Position numbers and translations under genes: made by a program
Part shown: piece after piece, positions 19,596 through 27,770 of the stretch
How positions within the stretch are numbered: the stretch's first letter is position 1
How the letters are laid out: every line of letters starts with the position of its first letter
Origin: Saccharothrix ecbatanensis
Lineage (GTDB): Bacteria > Actinomycetota > Actinomycetes > Mycobacteriales > Pseudonocardiaceae
Reading direction: 5' to 3'
DNA length: 64,000 nucleotides
Assembly: GCF_014205015.1 (NCBI RefSeq)
Contig: NZ_JACHMO010000001.1
Location: forward strand, 6,262,001-6,326,000
The notes under the pieces: generated by a model
Databases searched by the model: none
Seen by the model: only the letters and a program-made list of their open reading frames with translations
What the model was told of the DNA's origin: nothing

Positions 19596-21148
19596 CTGCC
19601 CTCTCCCCGTCCGCGCAGCCGCCGGGCCACCAGCGGCGGTCCCACCACGAGCGCGACGAGCAGCACACCCGCCACCGCGACCAGCAATGCCGTGTTGTCC
19701 TCACGCAGATCCACCGAGACCGGGGTCGCGTAGGCCTCTTCGCGGGCACGCCGTGCGACCTTGGCGGTGCTCTCCCCGGCCGCCACGTCCTCGACCACGG
19801 CCGCCTCTTCCCCGGCCGCCGCCTGCTCCTCGACCACGGCGGCCTCTTCCTGTTCCGCCGCCGCCGCCTCACCGCCGCCGGTCCGGGTGGCCTCCTTCGC
19901 GCCGCCGGTGCCGTCCTCGCACTGGATCGGCCCCTGCTTGTCGCAGTCCTTCGGCTGCGGCGCGGTCACCGCGAGGGTGTTCGTCCCGTCCGCCGAGAAG
20001 GTCGGGTTGTTGCACTTGCTGATGTCCTTGTTCTGCCTGGTCGTGCCGGGGATCTTGGCGACCTGGTCCATCCCGGCCCGGACCAGGTTGATCGGCAGCG
20101 GCGAGTACCCGAGCAGGTCGGCCTGCTGCTGCCCCTCGCACAGGAAGTAGTAGGCGAAGTCGGACAGGGTCCGGCCCTTGTCCTTGGTGAACTTCGCCGT
20201 CTCCTTGGTGGGCAGGACCATGTAGCTGTAGCTGGCCATCGGGTAGCTGCGCGCGTCCTGGTTGCCGTAGACCTGGCTGAGGTCCTGGGTCAGGTCGGTC
20301 TCGTTCACCTTCGCCGCGAGCAGCGCGACCGCGACCGCCGACGACTTCGGCTCGACGTAGTACCCCTTGGCGTTGAGCAGCTTCACCACCGGGAACGCCG
20401 CGGCGCGGGCGTAGGAGTACTCGACGTAGGTGATCGAGCCCTCGGTGCCCTCCTGCCGCACGTAGTTGGCGACGCCGATGGACAGGTCCTGGCCCACCAT
20501 CGGCGGGATCTTGGGGTAGTTGGACGTGAACCCGCACGGCGTGGCGCGCTTGGCCCGTCGGCAGAAGTCGTCCCACAGCCCCGGGTGCTGGCTGGCCATC
20601 CAGGAGGTGAACTGCGCGGTGCTGCCCGAGCCGTCCGACCGCACCACCGGCACGACCTTGCGGTCCGGCAGCTTCAGCCCGGGGTTGTCCCGGGCGATCG
20701 CCGGGTCCGCCCACGTGGTGATCACGCCGGTGAAGATCTTGGTGACGACCTCGCCGGACAACCGCAGGTTGGTGACCCGCTTGCCGCCGATCTTCAGGTT
20801 GTACATCAGCGACGTGCCGCCCGCGACGATCGGCATGTAGGCGTACGTGCCCTCCGCCGGCGGCACGTCACGCACACCGCCGTCGGTCAGGCCGTACGGG
20901 ATCTCCGACACCGCGAAGTCGACCTGGCCGGCCTTGAACTGGTTGCGGCCGGTGCTGGACCCGCTGCCGGTGAAGCTGATCCGCATCCCGTACTGCGCGA
21001 CGTTCGTGCGCCACTGGTCGATCGCGTTGCTGCTCCACGTGGAGCCGCTGCCGCTGATCGGCGTGTAGCTCTGCGCCGACGCGGCCGGTGCGGCGACGGT
21101 CAGCACCAGGCCGACGACGGCCAGCAGGCTCAAGGGCCGGGTGATCAT
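19592..21148 (-). CDS. pstS: PstS-type solute-binding protein anchored by a C-terminal membrane helix
   Basis: 518 residues from the ATG at 21148, which has AGGAGAG just upstream; a GTG at 21160 overlapping the pstA stop is an alternative. Signal peptide ending ASA, then a PstS fold: SGSGSTWSSNAIDQW, TGSGSSTGRNQF, VSEIPYGL, IFTGVITTWADPAI, VVRSDGSGSTAQFTSWM and YFLCEGQ. These match the phosphate-contact loops of PstS, although the usual SD before P is SE here. A Glu/Ala-rich stalk and a C-terminal helix replace the lipoprotein anchor. Directly downstream of pstA, it is the best candidate for the true importer partner. Confidence 0.88.
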   Translation of the reverse strand: MITRPLSLLAVVGLVLTVAAPAASAQSYTPISGSGSTWSSNAIDQWRTNVAQYGMRISFTGSGSSTGRNQFKAGQVDFAVSEIPYGLTDGGVRDVPPAEGTYAYMPIVAGGTSLMYNLKIGGKRVTNLRLSGEVVTKIFTGVITTWADPAIARDNPGLKLPDRKVVPVVRSDGSGSTAQFTSWMASQHPGLWDDFCRRAKRATPCGFTSNYPKIPPMVGQDLSIGVANYVRQEGTEGSITYVEYSYARAAAFPVVKLLNAKGYYVEPKSSAVAVALLAAKVNETDLTQDLSQVYGNQDARSYPMASYSYMVLPTKETAKFTKDKGRTLSDFAYYFLCEGQQQADLLGYSPLPINLVRAGMDQVAKIPGTTRQNKDISKCNNPTFSADGTNTLAVTAPQPKDCDKQGPIQCEDGTGGAKEATRTGGGEAAAAEQEEAAVVEEQAAAGEEAAVVEDVAAGESTAKVARRAREEAYATPVSVDLREDNTALLVAVAGVLLVALVVGPPLVARRLRGRGEGR

Positions 21149-21156
21149 CTCTCTCC

Positions 21157-22215
21157 TCACTTCGACCGCCCGCCCCGGCCGCGGCCACCGACCACTCGGG
21201 CGAGCACGAACAGGACCAGCACCAGGCCCATCAGCACTGCGGCGGCGCCGAAACCGCGTTGCTTCATCGTTTCCTCCGACGACGTGACCATCTGGAAGGT
21301 CGCCAGCGGCAGCGACACCTGGGAGTCGACGAACGGGTTCCAGTTCAGGAACGGGGTGAAGCCGGCCGTGATCAGCACCGGCGACGTCTCACCGACACCG
21401 CGTGCGGTGGCCAGCAGCACGCTCGTGGTCAGGCCGGACCGCGCCGTCGGCAGCACCACGTGCCACACCGTGCGCAGTTGACCGGCGCCCAGTGCCAGCG
21501 AGGCTTCCTTCAGCGAGCTGGGCACCATCCGGAGCACCACGTCCGCCGCACGGATCATGATCGGCAGCATCATCACGCTGATCGCGCAGCCCGCGGCGAA
21601 GCCGGAGCGCTCGAAGCCCAGCCCGAGGATCAGCGCCGCGTAGACGAACAGACCAGCCACGATGGACGGCAGGGCGGTCATCGCCTCCACCACCGTGCGC
21701 ACCACCCGGGTGAAGAAACCCCAGGTCTCGTTGAGGAACACGGCACAGGCCAGTCCCAAGGGGACGGTGATGACCAGGGCGATGGTGATCTGCATCAGCG
21801 TGCCGACGGCGGCGTGCATCACCCCGCCGAGCTCCAACGGGTCCAGCGTGCCCGCGTGCGCCATGTCGTCGGTGAAGAAGTTGAGGTGCGCCAACGCTTC
21901 CGCGCCCATGACGATCGGGTAGGCCACGATGAACACCAGCGCGCCGAGCGCCACCAGCGCGAAGCTGTGCACGACCGCGGAAGCGAGCCGGTCGCGCACG
22001 GCCAGCGCGTCGTCGTGCAGCGAGATCAGCAGCGCGTACAGGCCGAGGAACAGGGCGTAGGCGATCGCGATGAACGCCATCGCACCGCTGAACGGCGCGA
22101 TCTGGTCGAACAGCAGGCCCGTCGACGCGATCGCGGCCGCCGCCGCGCCCAGTGCCGCCCCGAGGTCCGACCGCCGCGCGGCGCCCGTCACCCGGCGCAC
22201 TTCCGGTGTCGTCAT
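21157..22215 (-). CDS. pstA: Phosphate-type ABC transporter permease PstA
   Basis: 352 residues from the ATG at 22215 (GGGGAG 8 bases upstream); a GTG at 22224 is an in-frame alternative. Two N-terminal helices precede the usual six-helix permease core. The EAA-loop region reads KEASLALGAGQLRTVWHVVLPTARSGL, and RGVGETSPVLITAG is PstA-typical. Longer than most PstA proteins because of the extra N-terminal helices. It almost abuts the pstC stop and overlaps the downstream PstS region. Confidence 0.93.
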   Translation of the reverse strand: MTTPEVRRVTGAARRSDLGAALGAAAAAIASTGLLFDQIAPFSGAMAFIAIAYALFLGLYALLISLHDDALAVRDRLASAVVHSFALVALGALVFIVAYPIVMGAEALAHLNFFTDDMAHAGTLDPLELGGVMHAAVGTLMQITIALVITVPLGLACAVFLNETWGFFTRVVRTVVEAMTALPSIVAGLFVYAALILGLGFERSGFAAGCAISVMMLPIMIRAADVVLRMVPSSLKEASLALGAGQLRTVWHVVLPTARSGLTTSVLLATARGVGETSPVLITAGFTPFLNWNPFVDSQVSLPLATFQMVTSSEETMKQRGFGAAAVLMGLVLVLFVLARVVGGRGRGGRSK

Positions 22216-22216
22216 G

Positions 22217-23227
22217 TCAGTCACTCCCCTGGCCGGACCGGCTGCGCGCGATGACGGCGGAGGCCACGAAGTTGACCACCAGCGTGAGCACGAACAACGC
22301 CAGACCGGCCGCCATCAGCGCGGACAGGCCGAACGGGCTCGCCGCGCCCCACTGCTGCGCGATGAGGGCGGACACGGAGTTGCCGCCGCTGCCCAGGATC
22401 TGGGTCTGGATGGCGAAGACCGGCGCGATGATCATGGCCACCGCGATGGTCTCGCCGAGCGCCCGGCCGAGGCCGAGCATCGTGCCGCCGATCATGCCGC
22501 TGCGCCCGAACGGCAGCACCACGCTGCGGATGACGCCCCACCGGGTGGCGCCGAGCGCGTACGCGCCCTCGCGTTCCCCTTGCGGCGCCTGGGTGAACGA
22601 CTCGCGCATCACCGAGCAGATGAACGGCATCACCATGAACCCGACGACCAGCCCGGCCCAGAACGTCGAGGTGACGTAGGCCGAGTCGGTGGACAGGGGG
22701 TTGTCCGGGTCGGCGCCCTCGACGTCCAGGAACGGGATCCAGCCGAACTGGATCGACAGCCACCGCGGCACGTCCACGCCCTGCCACTGGAGGAACGTCG
22801 AGCCGAACAGCCCGTAGACGACGCTGGGCACCGCGGCCATCAGGTCGACCAGGCTCGTCAGTGCCTGCCTGATCCGCGGCGGGGCGTACTCGGAGATGTA
22901 GAGCGCCACGCCCAGCGCCAGCGGGAACGCGATCACCAGCGCCACGGACGCGATCAGCACCGTGCCGACCAGCACCGCCGCGATGCCGAAGTCCAGCGAG
23001 TCCGGCTCCCACGTCTGGGTGGTGAAGAAGTCGAAGCCGGCCTCGGAGATCGCGTCCGCGCCGCGGGTGGCGAGGAAGAGTCCGACAGTGGCCATCACCA
23101 CCAGCACCGCGAGCCCCGCCACCCGCAGGACCGACCGGAACACGCGGTCGATCCCGCCGGAAGGCCCCACGCGGCGACGTGGGCCGTCGGCGCGTTCCGT
23201 GGGCGGTGGACTGAGGGTCACGGTCAT
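22217..23227 (-). CDS. pstC: Phosphate-type ABC transporter permease PstC
   Basis: 336 residues, starting at MTVTLSPPP (ATG 23227, GGGAG about 11 bases upstream). Six membrane helices, with the PstC hallmarks FFTTQTW, VPSVVYGLFG, EREGAYALGATRWGVIRSVVLPFGRSG and GLGRALGETIAVAM. It is the first gene of the cluster that runs to 9277, so the main promoter should lie in 23228-23411, where a PHO-box-like repeat is found. Open frame continues upstream but has no conserved sequence. Confidence 0.93.
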   Translation of the reverse strand: MTVTLSPPPTERADGPRRRVGPSGGIDRVFRSVLRVAGLAVLVVMATVGLFLATRGADAISEAGFDFFTTQTWEPDSLDFGIAAVLVGTVLIASVALVIAFPLALGVALYISEYAPPRIRQALTSLVDLMAAVPSVVYGLFGSTFLQWQGVDVPRWLSIQFGWIPFLDVEGADPDNPLSTDSAYVTSTFWAGLVVGFMVMPFICSVMRESFTQAPQGEREGAYALGATRWGVIRSVVLPFGRSGMIGGTMLGLGRALGETIAVAMIIAPVFAIQTQILGSGGNSVSALIAQQWGAASPFGLSALMAAGLALFVLTLVVNFVASAVIARSRSGQGSD

Positions 23228-23330
23228 CTTCGGGAACTCCCGAGTCGGCGGGCCGGGGTCGGTGGCTTCGTCGTGCTGCGCTGGTTCGGCGCAAGCAGAA
23301 CCCGCCGAGTTTTCGCGGTCCGGATGCGGC

Positions 23331-23348
23331 CGTGAACAACGGACGAAC
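23331..23348 (-). promoter_or_regulatory. PHO-box-like direct repeat upstream of pstC
   Basis: Read on the minus strand, GTTCGTC and GTTCACG start 11 bp apart about 105-120 bp before the pstC start. Spacing and sequence resemble a two-unit PhoP site (GTTCACC every 11 bp), with mismatches. It supports phosphate-starvation control of the cluster but is not proof. Confidence 0.4.
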
Positions 23349-23411
23349 GCGGGAAAGGGATTGGGGTCCGATACGCCGATCGGCAGCGCGGTGAATACCC
23401 GGATTCCCGCA

Positions 23412-23759
23412 TCAGAATTGCTCCACCGGCGCACGGCCGACGGTCGGCGCGAGCTCCACGAGTTCGAGAAAACTGCGGCACGCGTACTGGGCCTGGATCC
23501 GCCGGTGATAACTGCGGCTGGACACGGCGAGGACGCACCCCTCCAGCCGCAGCCGCCAGGACCACAACTTCGCGTCACGGGACATCGTCGTGGTGCTGTC
23601 GATCAGGCGTTCACGCAGCTCATCGACCGAATGGACGCAGGCTTCGACGGTCGGGAAGACGATCGCGGACTGACCGAGACTACGGTTGTTGGCCGACAGG
23701 AAGCGCCACGTGACACCGGAGTCGGCGGGTCTGTAGAGCTGGAAACGGGCAGCGGCCAT
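23412..23759 (-). CDS. Small DUF1508/YegP-like protein
   Basis: 115 residues from the ATG at 23759, which has GGGGGA 7 bases upstream. The sequence FQLYRPADSGVTWRFLSANNRSLGQS followed later by WSWRLRLEGCVLAVSSRSY resembles two YegP-like (DUF1508) units, small beta-beta-alpha-beta folds of unknown role. Cytoplasmic, no signal or membrane segment. Codon use is normal for the window. It stands alone between the pst cluster and the divergent histidine kinase gene. Confidence 0.65.
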   Translation of the reverse strand: MAAARFQLYRPADSGVTWRFLSANNRSLGQSAIVFPTVEACVHSVDELRERLIDSTTTMSRDAKLWSWRLRLEGCVLAVSSRSYHRRIQAQYACRSFLELVELAPTVGRAPVEQF

Positions 23760-23819
23760 CGGGTTTTCCCCCACTCATTCGTGCGCCCCCGACGCCATGT
23801 CGAATGCTCGGTTTCACGG

Positions 23820-23836
23820 GTTGACGCGGGGTCAAC
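23820..23836. promoter_or_regulatory. Inverted repeat GTTGAC-N5-GTCAAC
   Basis: Perfect 6-bp arms about 60 bp upstream of the DUF1508-like gene and 200 bp upstream of the histidine kinase gene. A dimer-binding operator is plausible; the regulator is unknown. Confidence 0.4.
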
Positions 23837-23890
23837 AACCGGCGTCCGGCAGGTGACGGTCATCCTCACGGCGAACGGCCAACCACCCGG

Positions 23891-23945
23891 CCGTCACGGA
23901 CGGAAATTGGTCCGTCACGAATACTCGCGTAGTCCGTCACGGACA
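23891..23945. promoter_or_regulatory. Three CCGTCACG repeats, two helical turns apart, upstream of the two-component genes
   Basis: CCGTCACG starts at 23891, 23912 and 23934 (21- and 22-bp steps). The last copy sits in a perfect palindrome GTCCGT-C-ACGGAC (23933-23945), and the first two copies form a near-perfect 10-bp inverted repeat around an 8-bp spacer. The array ends about 90 bp before the kinase start. NarL-type regulators bind short inverted heptamers, so autoregulation by the adjacent response regulator is the simplest reading. Confidence 0.55.
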
Positions 23946-24035
23946 ATAATCGGACGACTCCGAAAATGGACGAAGCCGTCGGTGGTAGCACTTTCGGCCG
24001 ATACGGAGCGGTTCGCCGGCTCGTACCATGGCCCG

Positions 24036-25169
24036 GTGCGCGAACTGCTTCGCTCGGTGTGGCGGGAGCCCCGGCCGGTCCCTCCGTCGCCCCGGGCGTG
24101 GTGGGACTGGGCGCTGGTGGCCGTGCTGGTGCCGCTTGCCGTGGCCGAGGGGGTGCTCCGGGCCGACCTCTCCGACCGGGTGTTCTCCGTCGTCGTGGAC
24201 ATCGGTCTCATGTCGACGCTGTTGTGGCGCCGGTCCAGGCCGTTGGCGGCGGTGGCGGTCGCGTTCGGTGGCGTCGCGGTGTGCTCGGTCGTGATGGGGC
24301 GTGAGTTCCCCGACCAGGACGTGATGGTCTACCTGCTGCTGTTGCCGTTCGCGTTGTTCCGCTGGGGTTCCGGGCGGGAGATGGTGCTCGGGGCGGCGAT
24401 CATGCTGGGCAAGGTGGGGTTGTCCGCGGCCTTGGGCCACCTGCTCCCATCGGACGCGCTCGCCGGGGTCATCGTGCTGTTCTCCGCGATGACGTTGGGC
24501 GCCGCCGTGCGCTACCGGTCCCGGGCTCGTGCGCGCGAGCTGGACCAGGTGAAGCTGGTGGAGCGGGAACGGCTGGCGCGCGACCTGCACGACACCGTCG
24601 CCCACCACATCACCGCGATGGCCATCCGGGCACAGGCCGGGATCGCGACCGCCAGCACCGACCCGTCGGCCGCGGTGGACGCGCTGCGCGTGATCGACGC
24701 CGAGGCCGGCCGGGCGCTGGACGAGATGCGGAGCATCGTCCGCATCCTGCGCACCGAAGGCCCGGTGGACCCGGTGGACCTGGCACCCAACCCCGGCGTC
24801 GCGGACCTCGGGCGGCTTGTGTCGTTGTCGCGCGGCGGGCCGGCCGTCGCGGTGGAGGTGGACGGCGAGCTGGACGACCTGCCGTCACCGGTCGCCGCGG
24901 CCGTCTACCGGTTGGCGCAGGAGGCGGTCACCAACGCGCGGCGGCACGCCCGGCACGCGACCCGCATCGACGTGCGCGTGGTGGCCGACGACACCGAGGT
25001 GCGGCTGCGGGTGAGTGACGACGGCGAGCCGCGTGCGTCCGGTGCGCCGGGCTACGGGCTCATCGGCATGAGCGAGCGCGCGAACCTGCTCGGCGGCACC
25101 TGCGCGGCCGGACCGAACGCCGACCGGGGCTGGACCGTGACGGCCGTGCTGCCGAGGTCGTCCCGGTGA
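24036..25169 (+). CDS. Sensor histidine kinase, NarL-pair type
   Basis: 377 residues from the GTG at 24036. About four to five membrane helices (25-155) with almost no extracytoplasmic domain, then a HisKA_3 dimerisation domain with phospho-acceptor His185 in ARDLHDTVAHH, and an HATPase domain (VYRLAQEAVTNARRHA as the N-box, a VSDDG region and GYGLIGM as the G-box). This is the layout of actinomycete intramembrane-sensing kinases. Its stop overlaps the response regulator start (GTGA). The signal is unknown; short-loop kinases of this kind often respond to envelope stress. Confidence 0.93.
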   Translation: MRELLRSVWREPRPVPPSPRAWWDWALVAVLVPLAVAEGVLRADLSDRVFSVVVDIGLMSTLLWRRSRPLAAVAVAFGGVAVCSVVMGREFPDQDVMVYLLLLPFALFRWGSGREMVLGAAIMLGKVGLSAALGHLLPSDALAGVIVLFSAMTLGAAVRYRSRARARELDQVKLVERERLARDLHDTVAHHITAMAIRAQAGIATASTDPSAAVDALRVIDAEAGRALDEMRSIVRILRTEGPVDPVDLAPNPGVADLGRLVSLSRGGPAVAVEVDGELDDLPSPVAAAVYRLAQEAVTNARRHARHATRIDVRVVADDTEVRLRVSDDGEPRASGAPGYGLIGMSERANLLGGTCAAGPNADRGWTVTAVLPRSSR

Positions 25170-25825
25170 GCATCCGGGTGCTGGTCGCCGACGACCAGGA
25201 GATCGTCCGGACCGGGCTCGCCATGATCCTCAACGCCCAGCCGGGCATCGACGTCGTGGGTGAGGCGGCGGACGGGCGCGAGGCCGTCGACCTGGCCCGC
25301 CGGCTGCGCCCTGACGTGTGCCTCTTCGACATCCGGATGCCGGTGCTCGACGGCATCGAAGCCACCCGCCGCCTCGCCGGACCGACCGTCGACCAGCCGC
25401 TCGCGGTCGTCGTCATCACGACGTTCGACCTGGACGAGTACGTCTACGCCGCGTTGCGTGCGGGCGCACGCGGTTTCCTGCTCAAGAACGCGGGAGCGGA
25501 CATGCTCACGCGTGCGGTTCACGCGGCAGCGGCCGGGGACGCGTTGATCGCGCCGAGCATCACCGCCCGGTTGCTGGCGGCGTTCGCCGAGAACGAGCCC
25601 GCGACGCCACCGCCCCAGCCGATCGATCCCCTGACCGGCCGGGAGGAGCAGATCCTCGTCGCGGTGGCGAGCGGGCGGACCAACAACGAGATCGCCGGCG
25701 AATTCCACATCACGCTCAGCACGGTCAAGTCCCACATCGCCAGCCTGATGACCAAGCTGGGCGCGCGGAACCGCGTCGAGATCGCGATGTGGGCCTACGA
25801 GACCAATCGCGTGCGGTCCAGGTAA
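25166..25825 (+). CDS. NarL/LuxR-type response regulator
   Basis: 219 residues. Receiver domain with the acidic pair Asp9-Asp10, phospho-acceptor Asp55 in LFDIRMPV, Thr in VITTFD and Lys in LLKN; then a LuxR-type HTH (LTGREEQILVAVASGRTNNEIAGEF and TVKSHIASLMTKLGARNR). It is the partner of the kinase encoded just upstream and probably binds the repeats at 23891-23945. The target genes beyond its own operon are not visible. Confidence 0.95.
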   Translation: MSIRVLVADDQEIVRTGLAMILNAQPGIDVVGEAADGREAVDLARRLRPDVCLFDIRMPVLDGIEATRRLAGPTVDQPLAVVVITTFDLDEYVYAALRAGARGFLLKNAGADMLTRAVHAAAAGDALIAPSITARLLAAFAENEPATPPPQPIDPLTGREEQILVAVASGRTNNEIAGEFHITLSTVKSHIASLMTKLGARNRVEIAMWAYETNRVRSR

Positions 25826-25932
25826 CGCCGAAAGTACGACGCCAGTACGACGCCGCGGTCGCACCATCGGCCACCGGAACCCCGGCCCAACGCCCGATGA
25901 TCCAGGCCCGTCCGGTCGGCACGATCAAGGCC

Positions 25933-26559
25933 ATGACAACGAGAACCCAGGTCAAGCCGCAGTGGCGCATACCCGCCGCGCTGATCCTGCTAAGCGCGAT
26001 CCCGGTCGTGGCAGGCATGTTTCGGACGGTCCAGCTGGTCGCGGGGGCGGAGGTCACGCCGGACAACGCCCGGTTCTTCGCCTCACCCGTGCCGGTCTTG
26101 CTGCACATCGTTTCCGTGACCGTGTACTGCGTCGTGGGCGCGTTCCAGTTCGTCCCCGGCCTGCGCGGTCGCCGGTCCGGGTGGCACCGCCTGGCGGGTC
26201 GGTTCCTCGTCCCCTGTGGGCTGGTCGCGGCGGCGTCCGGCCTCTGGATGACGTTGTTCTACCCTCACGGCCCGGCGGTGGGCGACCTCCTCACCGTCAT
26301 CCGCGTCGGGTTCGGCACGTTCATGTTCGTCGCCCTGATCCTCGGCCTGATCGCAATCCGCAAACGCTCCTTCACCACCCACCGCGCGTGGATGATCCGT
26401 GCCTACGCGATCGCTCTGGGGGCGGGTTCGCAGGCCGTGATCATCGGCACCTGGATGCTCGCCGTCGGCCCGCCGGACGAGTTCGCCAACGCCCTGCTGA
26501 TGGCGGCGGCCTGGACACTGAACCTCGCCGTGGCCGAACGCGTCATCCGCCGACGTTGA
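25933..26559 (+). CDS. DUF2306-type integral membrane protein
   Basis: 208 residues with about six membrane helices. HIVSVTVYCVVGAFQF, WHRLAGR, and THRAWMIRAYAIALGAG with conserved His match the DUF2306 family, in which paired His suggest haem or metal binding, though no activity is established. ATG 25933 is chosen because the family similarity starts there; an in-frame ATG at 25897 is possible. It stands 107 bp after the response regulator, in the same direction, so it may be part of that regulon. Confidence 0.75.
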   Translation: MTTRTQVKPQWRIPAALILLSAIPVVAGMFRTVQLVAGAEVTPDNARFFASPVPVLLHIVSVTVYCVVGAFQFVPGLRGRRSGWHRLAGRFLVPCGLVAAASGLWMTLFYPHGPAVGDLLTVIRVGFGTFMFVALILGLIAIRKRSFTTHRAWMIRAYAIALGAGSQAVIIGTWMLAVGPPDEFANALLMAAAWTLNLAVAERVIRRR

Positions 26560-26677
26560 CGGTCGGCTGCGTCGTTGACGGTGGCCGGCGTCCGAATGAC
26601 CTCAACTGCTTGTCGGACAACGGCCGTCCAGGGCTCCTCACGGACCTCCACGGTCGATCATCATGCCAACAGCCGGC

Positions 26678-27715
26678 TCAGCCGCGCAGGCGGCGGACGA
26701 CGTACCTGGCGTCACGGCCGACGCCGCGCAAAGTGGCCGACGACAAGGTGCGCTGCCACTCCAGACCCACATAGCCCAGACCCCGGTGGGTTGTCGAGAT
26801 GCCCGCACGGTGTTGTGGATAGCCGTCGGGGTCCAGTGCGGCCGTCGACTCCAGGTACGAGAGACCCGGCCGGTAGCCGGTGGCGAGGATGATCGCGTCC
26901 AAGGGTTCCCGGGTGCCATCCGACCAGGTCACGGTCGTGGCGTCCAGGTTGGTGAACATGGCCCTGCGGTCGGGGTGGCCCGATTCGAACGCGGACCGGT
27001 AGACGCCGGTGTCCAGCACCGGTGTGGAGAACTGCTCGGGGAGCCACCGGCCGATCGGCGCGGCGTCCACGCCGGTGACCTTCAACCACCAGTGCAGGTC
27101 ACGGCCCGCCGGCCGTTGCGACGCGAAACGGACCGGCTTCCGACTCGCCAACGTCACCCTGGCCACTCGCGCCAACTCGACCGCGATCTGCACCGCGGAG
27201 TTGCCCGCGCCCACCACCACGATCCGCTTGTCCCGGTACGGAACCGGATCGCGGTACTCGGCCGCGTGCACCACCGAGCCGGTGAACGTGTCCAGTCCGG
27301 GCAGCGCGGGACGGTAGGGAGCGCCGAAGCCGCCGGTGGCCGCGATCACCCGACGCGCCGTCAGCGTCCGGTCGGCCAGCGTCGCCTCGAACCCACCGTC
27401 GGCGGCCACGACCTTCTCCACCCGGTGACCAGTGCGGATGTCGACGTCGAGGTGGTCCGCGTACCCGGCCAGGTAGTCCACCACCTCGTCCCGCGTCGGG
27501 TACCGGTCCGGGTCACCGCCGAACGCCAACCCCGGCAGCGAGCAGTACCTGGCCGGGGAGAACAACGTGAGGCTGTCGTAGTAACCCGCCCACGACCCGG
27601 TCGGACGTTCGCCCGCCTCCAGCACCACCGGCCGACCACCCACCGCCTTCACCGCGTGCGCGGCGGCCAGACCCGACTGGCCACCGCCGATCACGATCCA
27701 CTCTTCCATCGACAT
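26678..27715 (-). CDS. FAD/NAD(P)-binding flavin monooxygenase, ArsO/CzcO-like
   Basis: 345 residues. N-terminal dinucleotide-binding GGGQSGLAAAHAV, a middle segment GGFGAPYRPALPG, a second Rossmann motif VVGAGNSAVQIAVELAR for NAD(P)H, and the ATGY motif (ILATGYRP) near the end. This is the CzcO/ArsO group of flavin-containing monooxygenases. Related genes often sit beside ArsR regulators in arsenic loci, and this one is divergent from an ArsR gene 55 bp away. No other ars gene is present, so the substrate is open. An ATG at 27709 is a second possible start; there is no obvious ribosome-binding site, and a leaderless message is possible. Confidence 0.85.
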   Translation of the reverse strand: MSMEEWIVIGGGQSGLAAAHAVKAVGGRPVVLEAGERPTGSWAGYYDSLTLFSPARYCSLPGLAFGGDPDRYPTRDEVVDYLAGYADHLDVDIRTGHRVEKVVAADGGFEATLADRTLTARRVIAATGGFGAPYRPALPGLDTFTGSVVHAAEYRDPVPYRDKRIVVVGAGNSAVQIAVELARVARVTLASRKPVRFASQRPAGRDLHWWLKVTGVDAAPIGRWLPEQFSTPVLDTGVYRSAFESGHPDRRAMFTNLDATTVTWSDGTREPLDAIILATGYRPGLSYLESTAALDPDGYPQHRAGISTTHRGLGYVGLEWQRTLSSATLRGVGRDARYVVRRLRG

Positions 27716-27719
27716 GAGT

Positions 27720-27730
27720 CGATAGTATCG
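27720..27730. promoter_or_regulatory. Palindrome CGATA-G-TATCG between the monooxygenase and ArsR genes
   Basis: Perfect 5-bp arms in the 55-bp divergent promoter region, with a related half-site ACGATAGATC about 20 bp to the right. The position suits an ArsR operator that controls both genes. Confidence 0.55.
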
Positions 27731-27770
27731 GCTTTTCCCGTAATGACGATAGATCTGGGATGCTGGTCCC

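Noticed and set aside
22962..24035. Upstream extension of the histidine kinase
   Set aside because: It crosses the divergent DUF1508-like gene and the repeat array; the kinase begins at GTG 24036 just before its first membrane helix.
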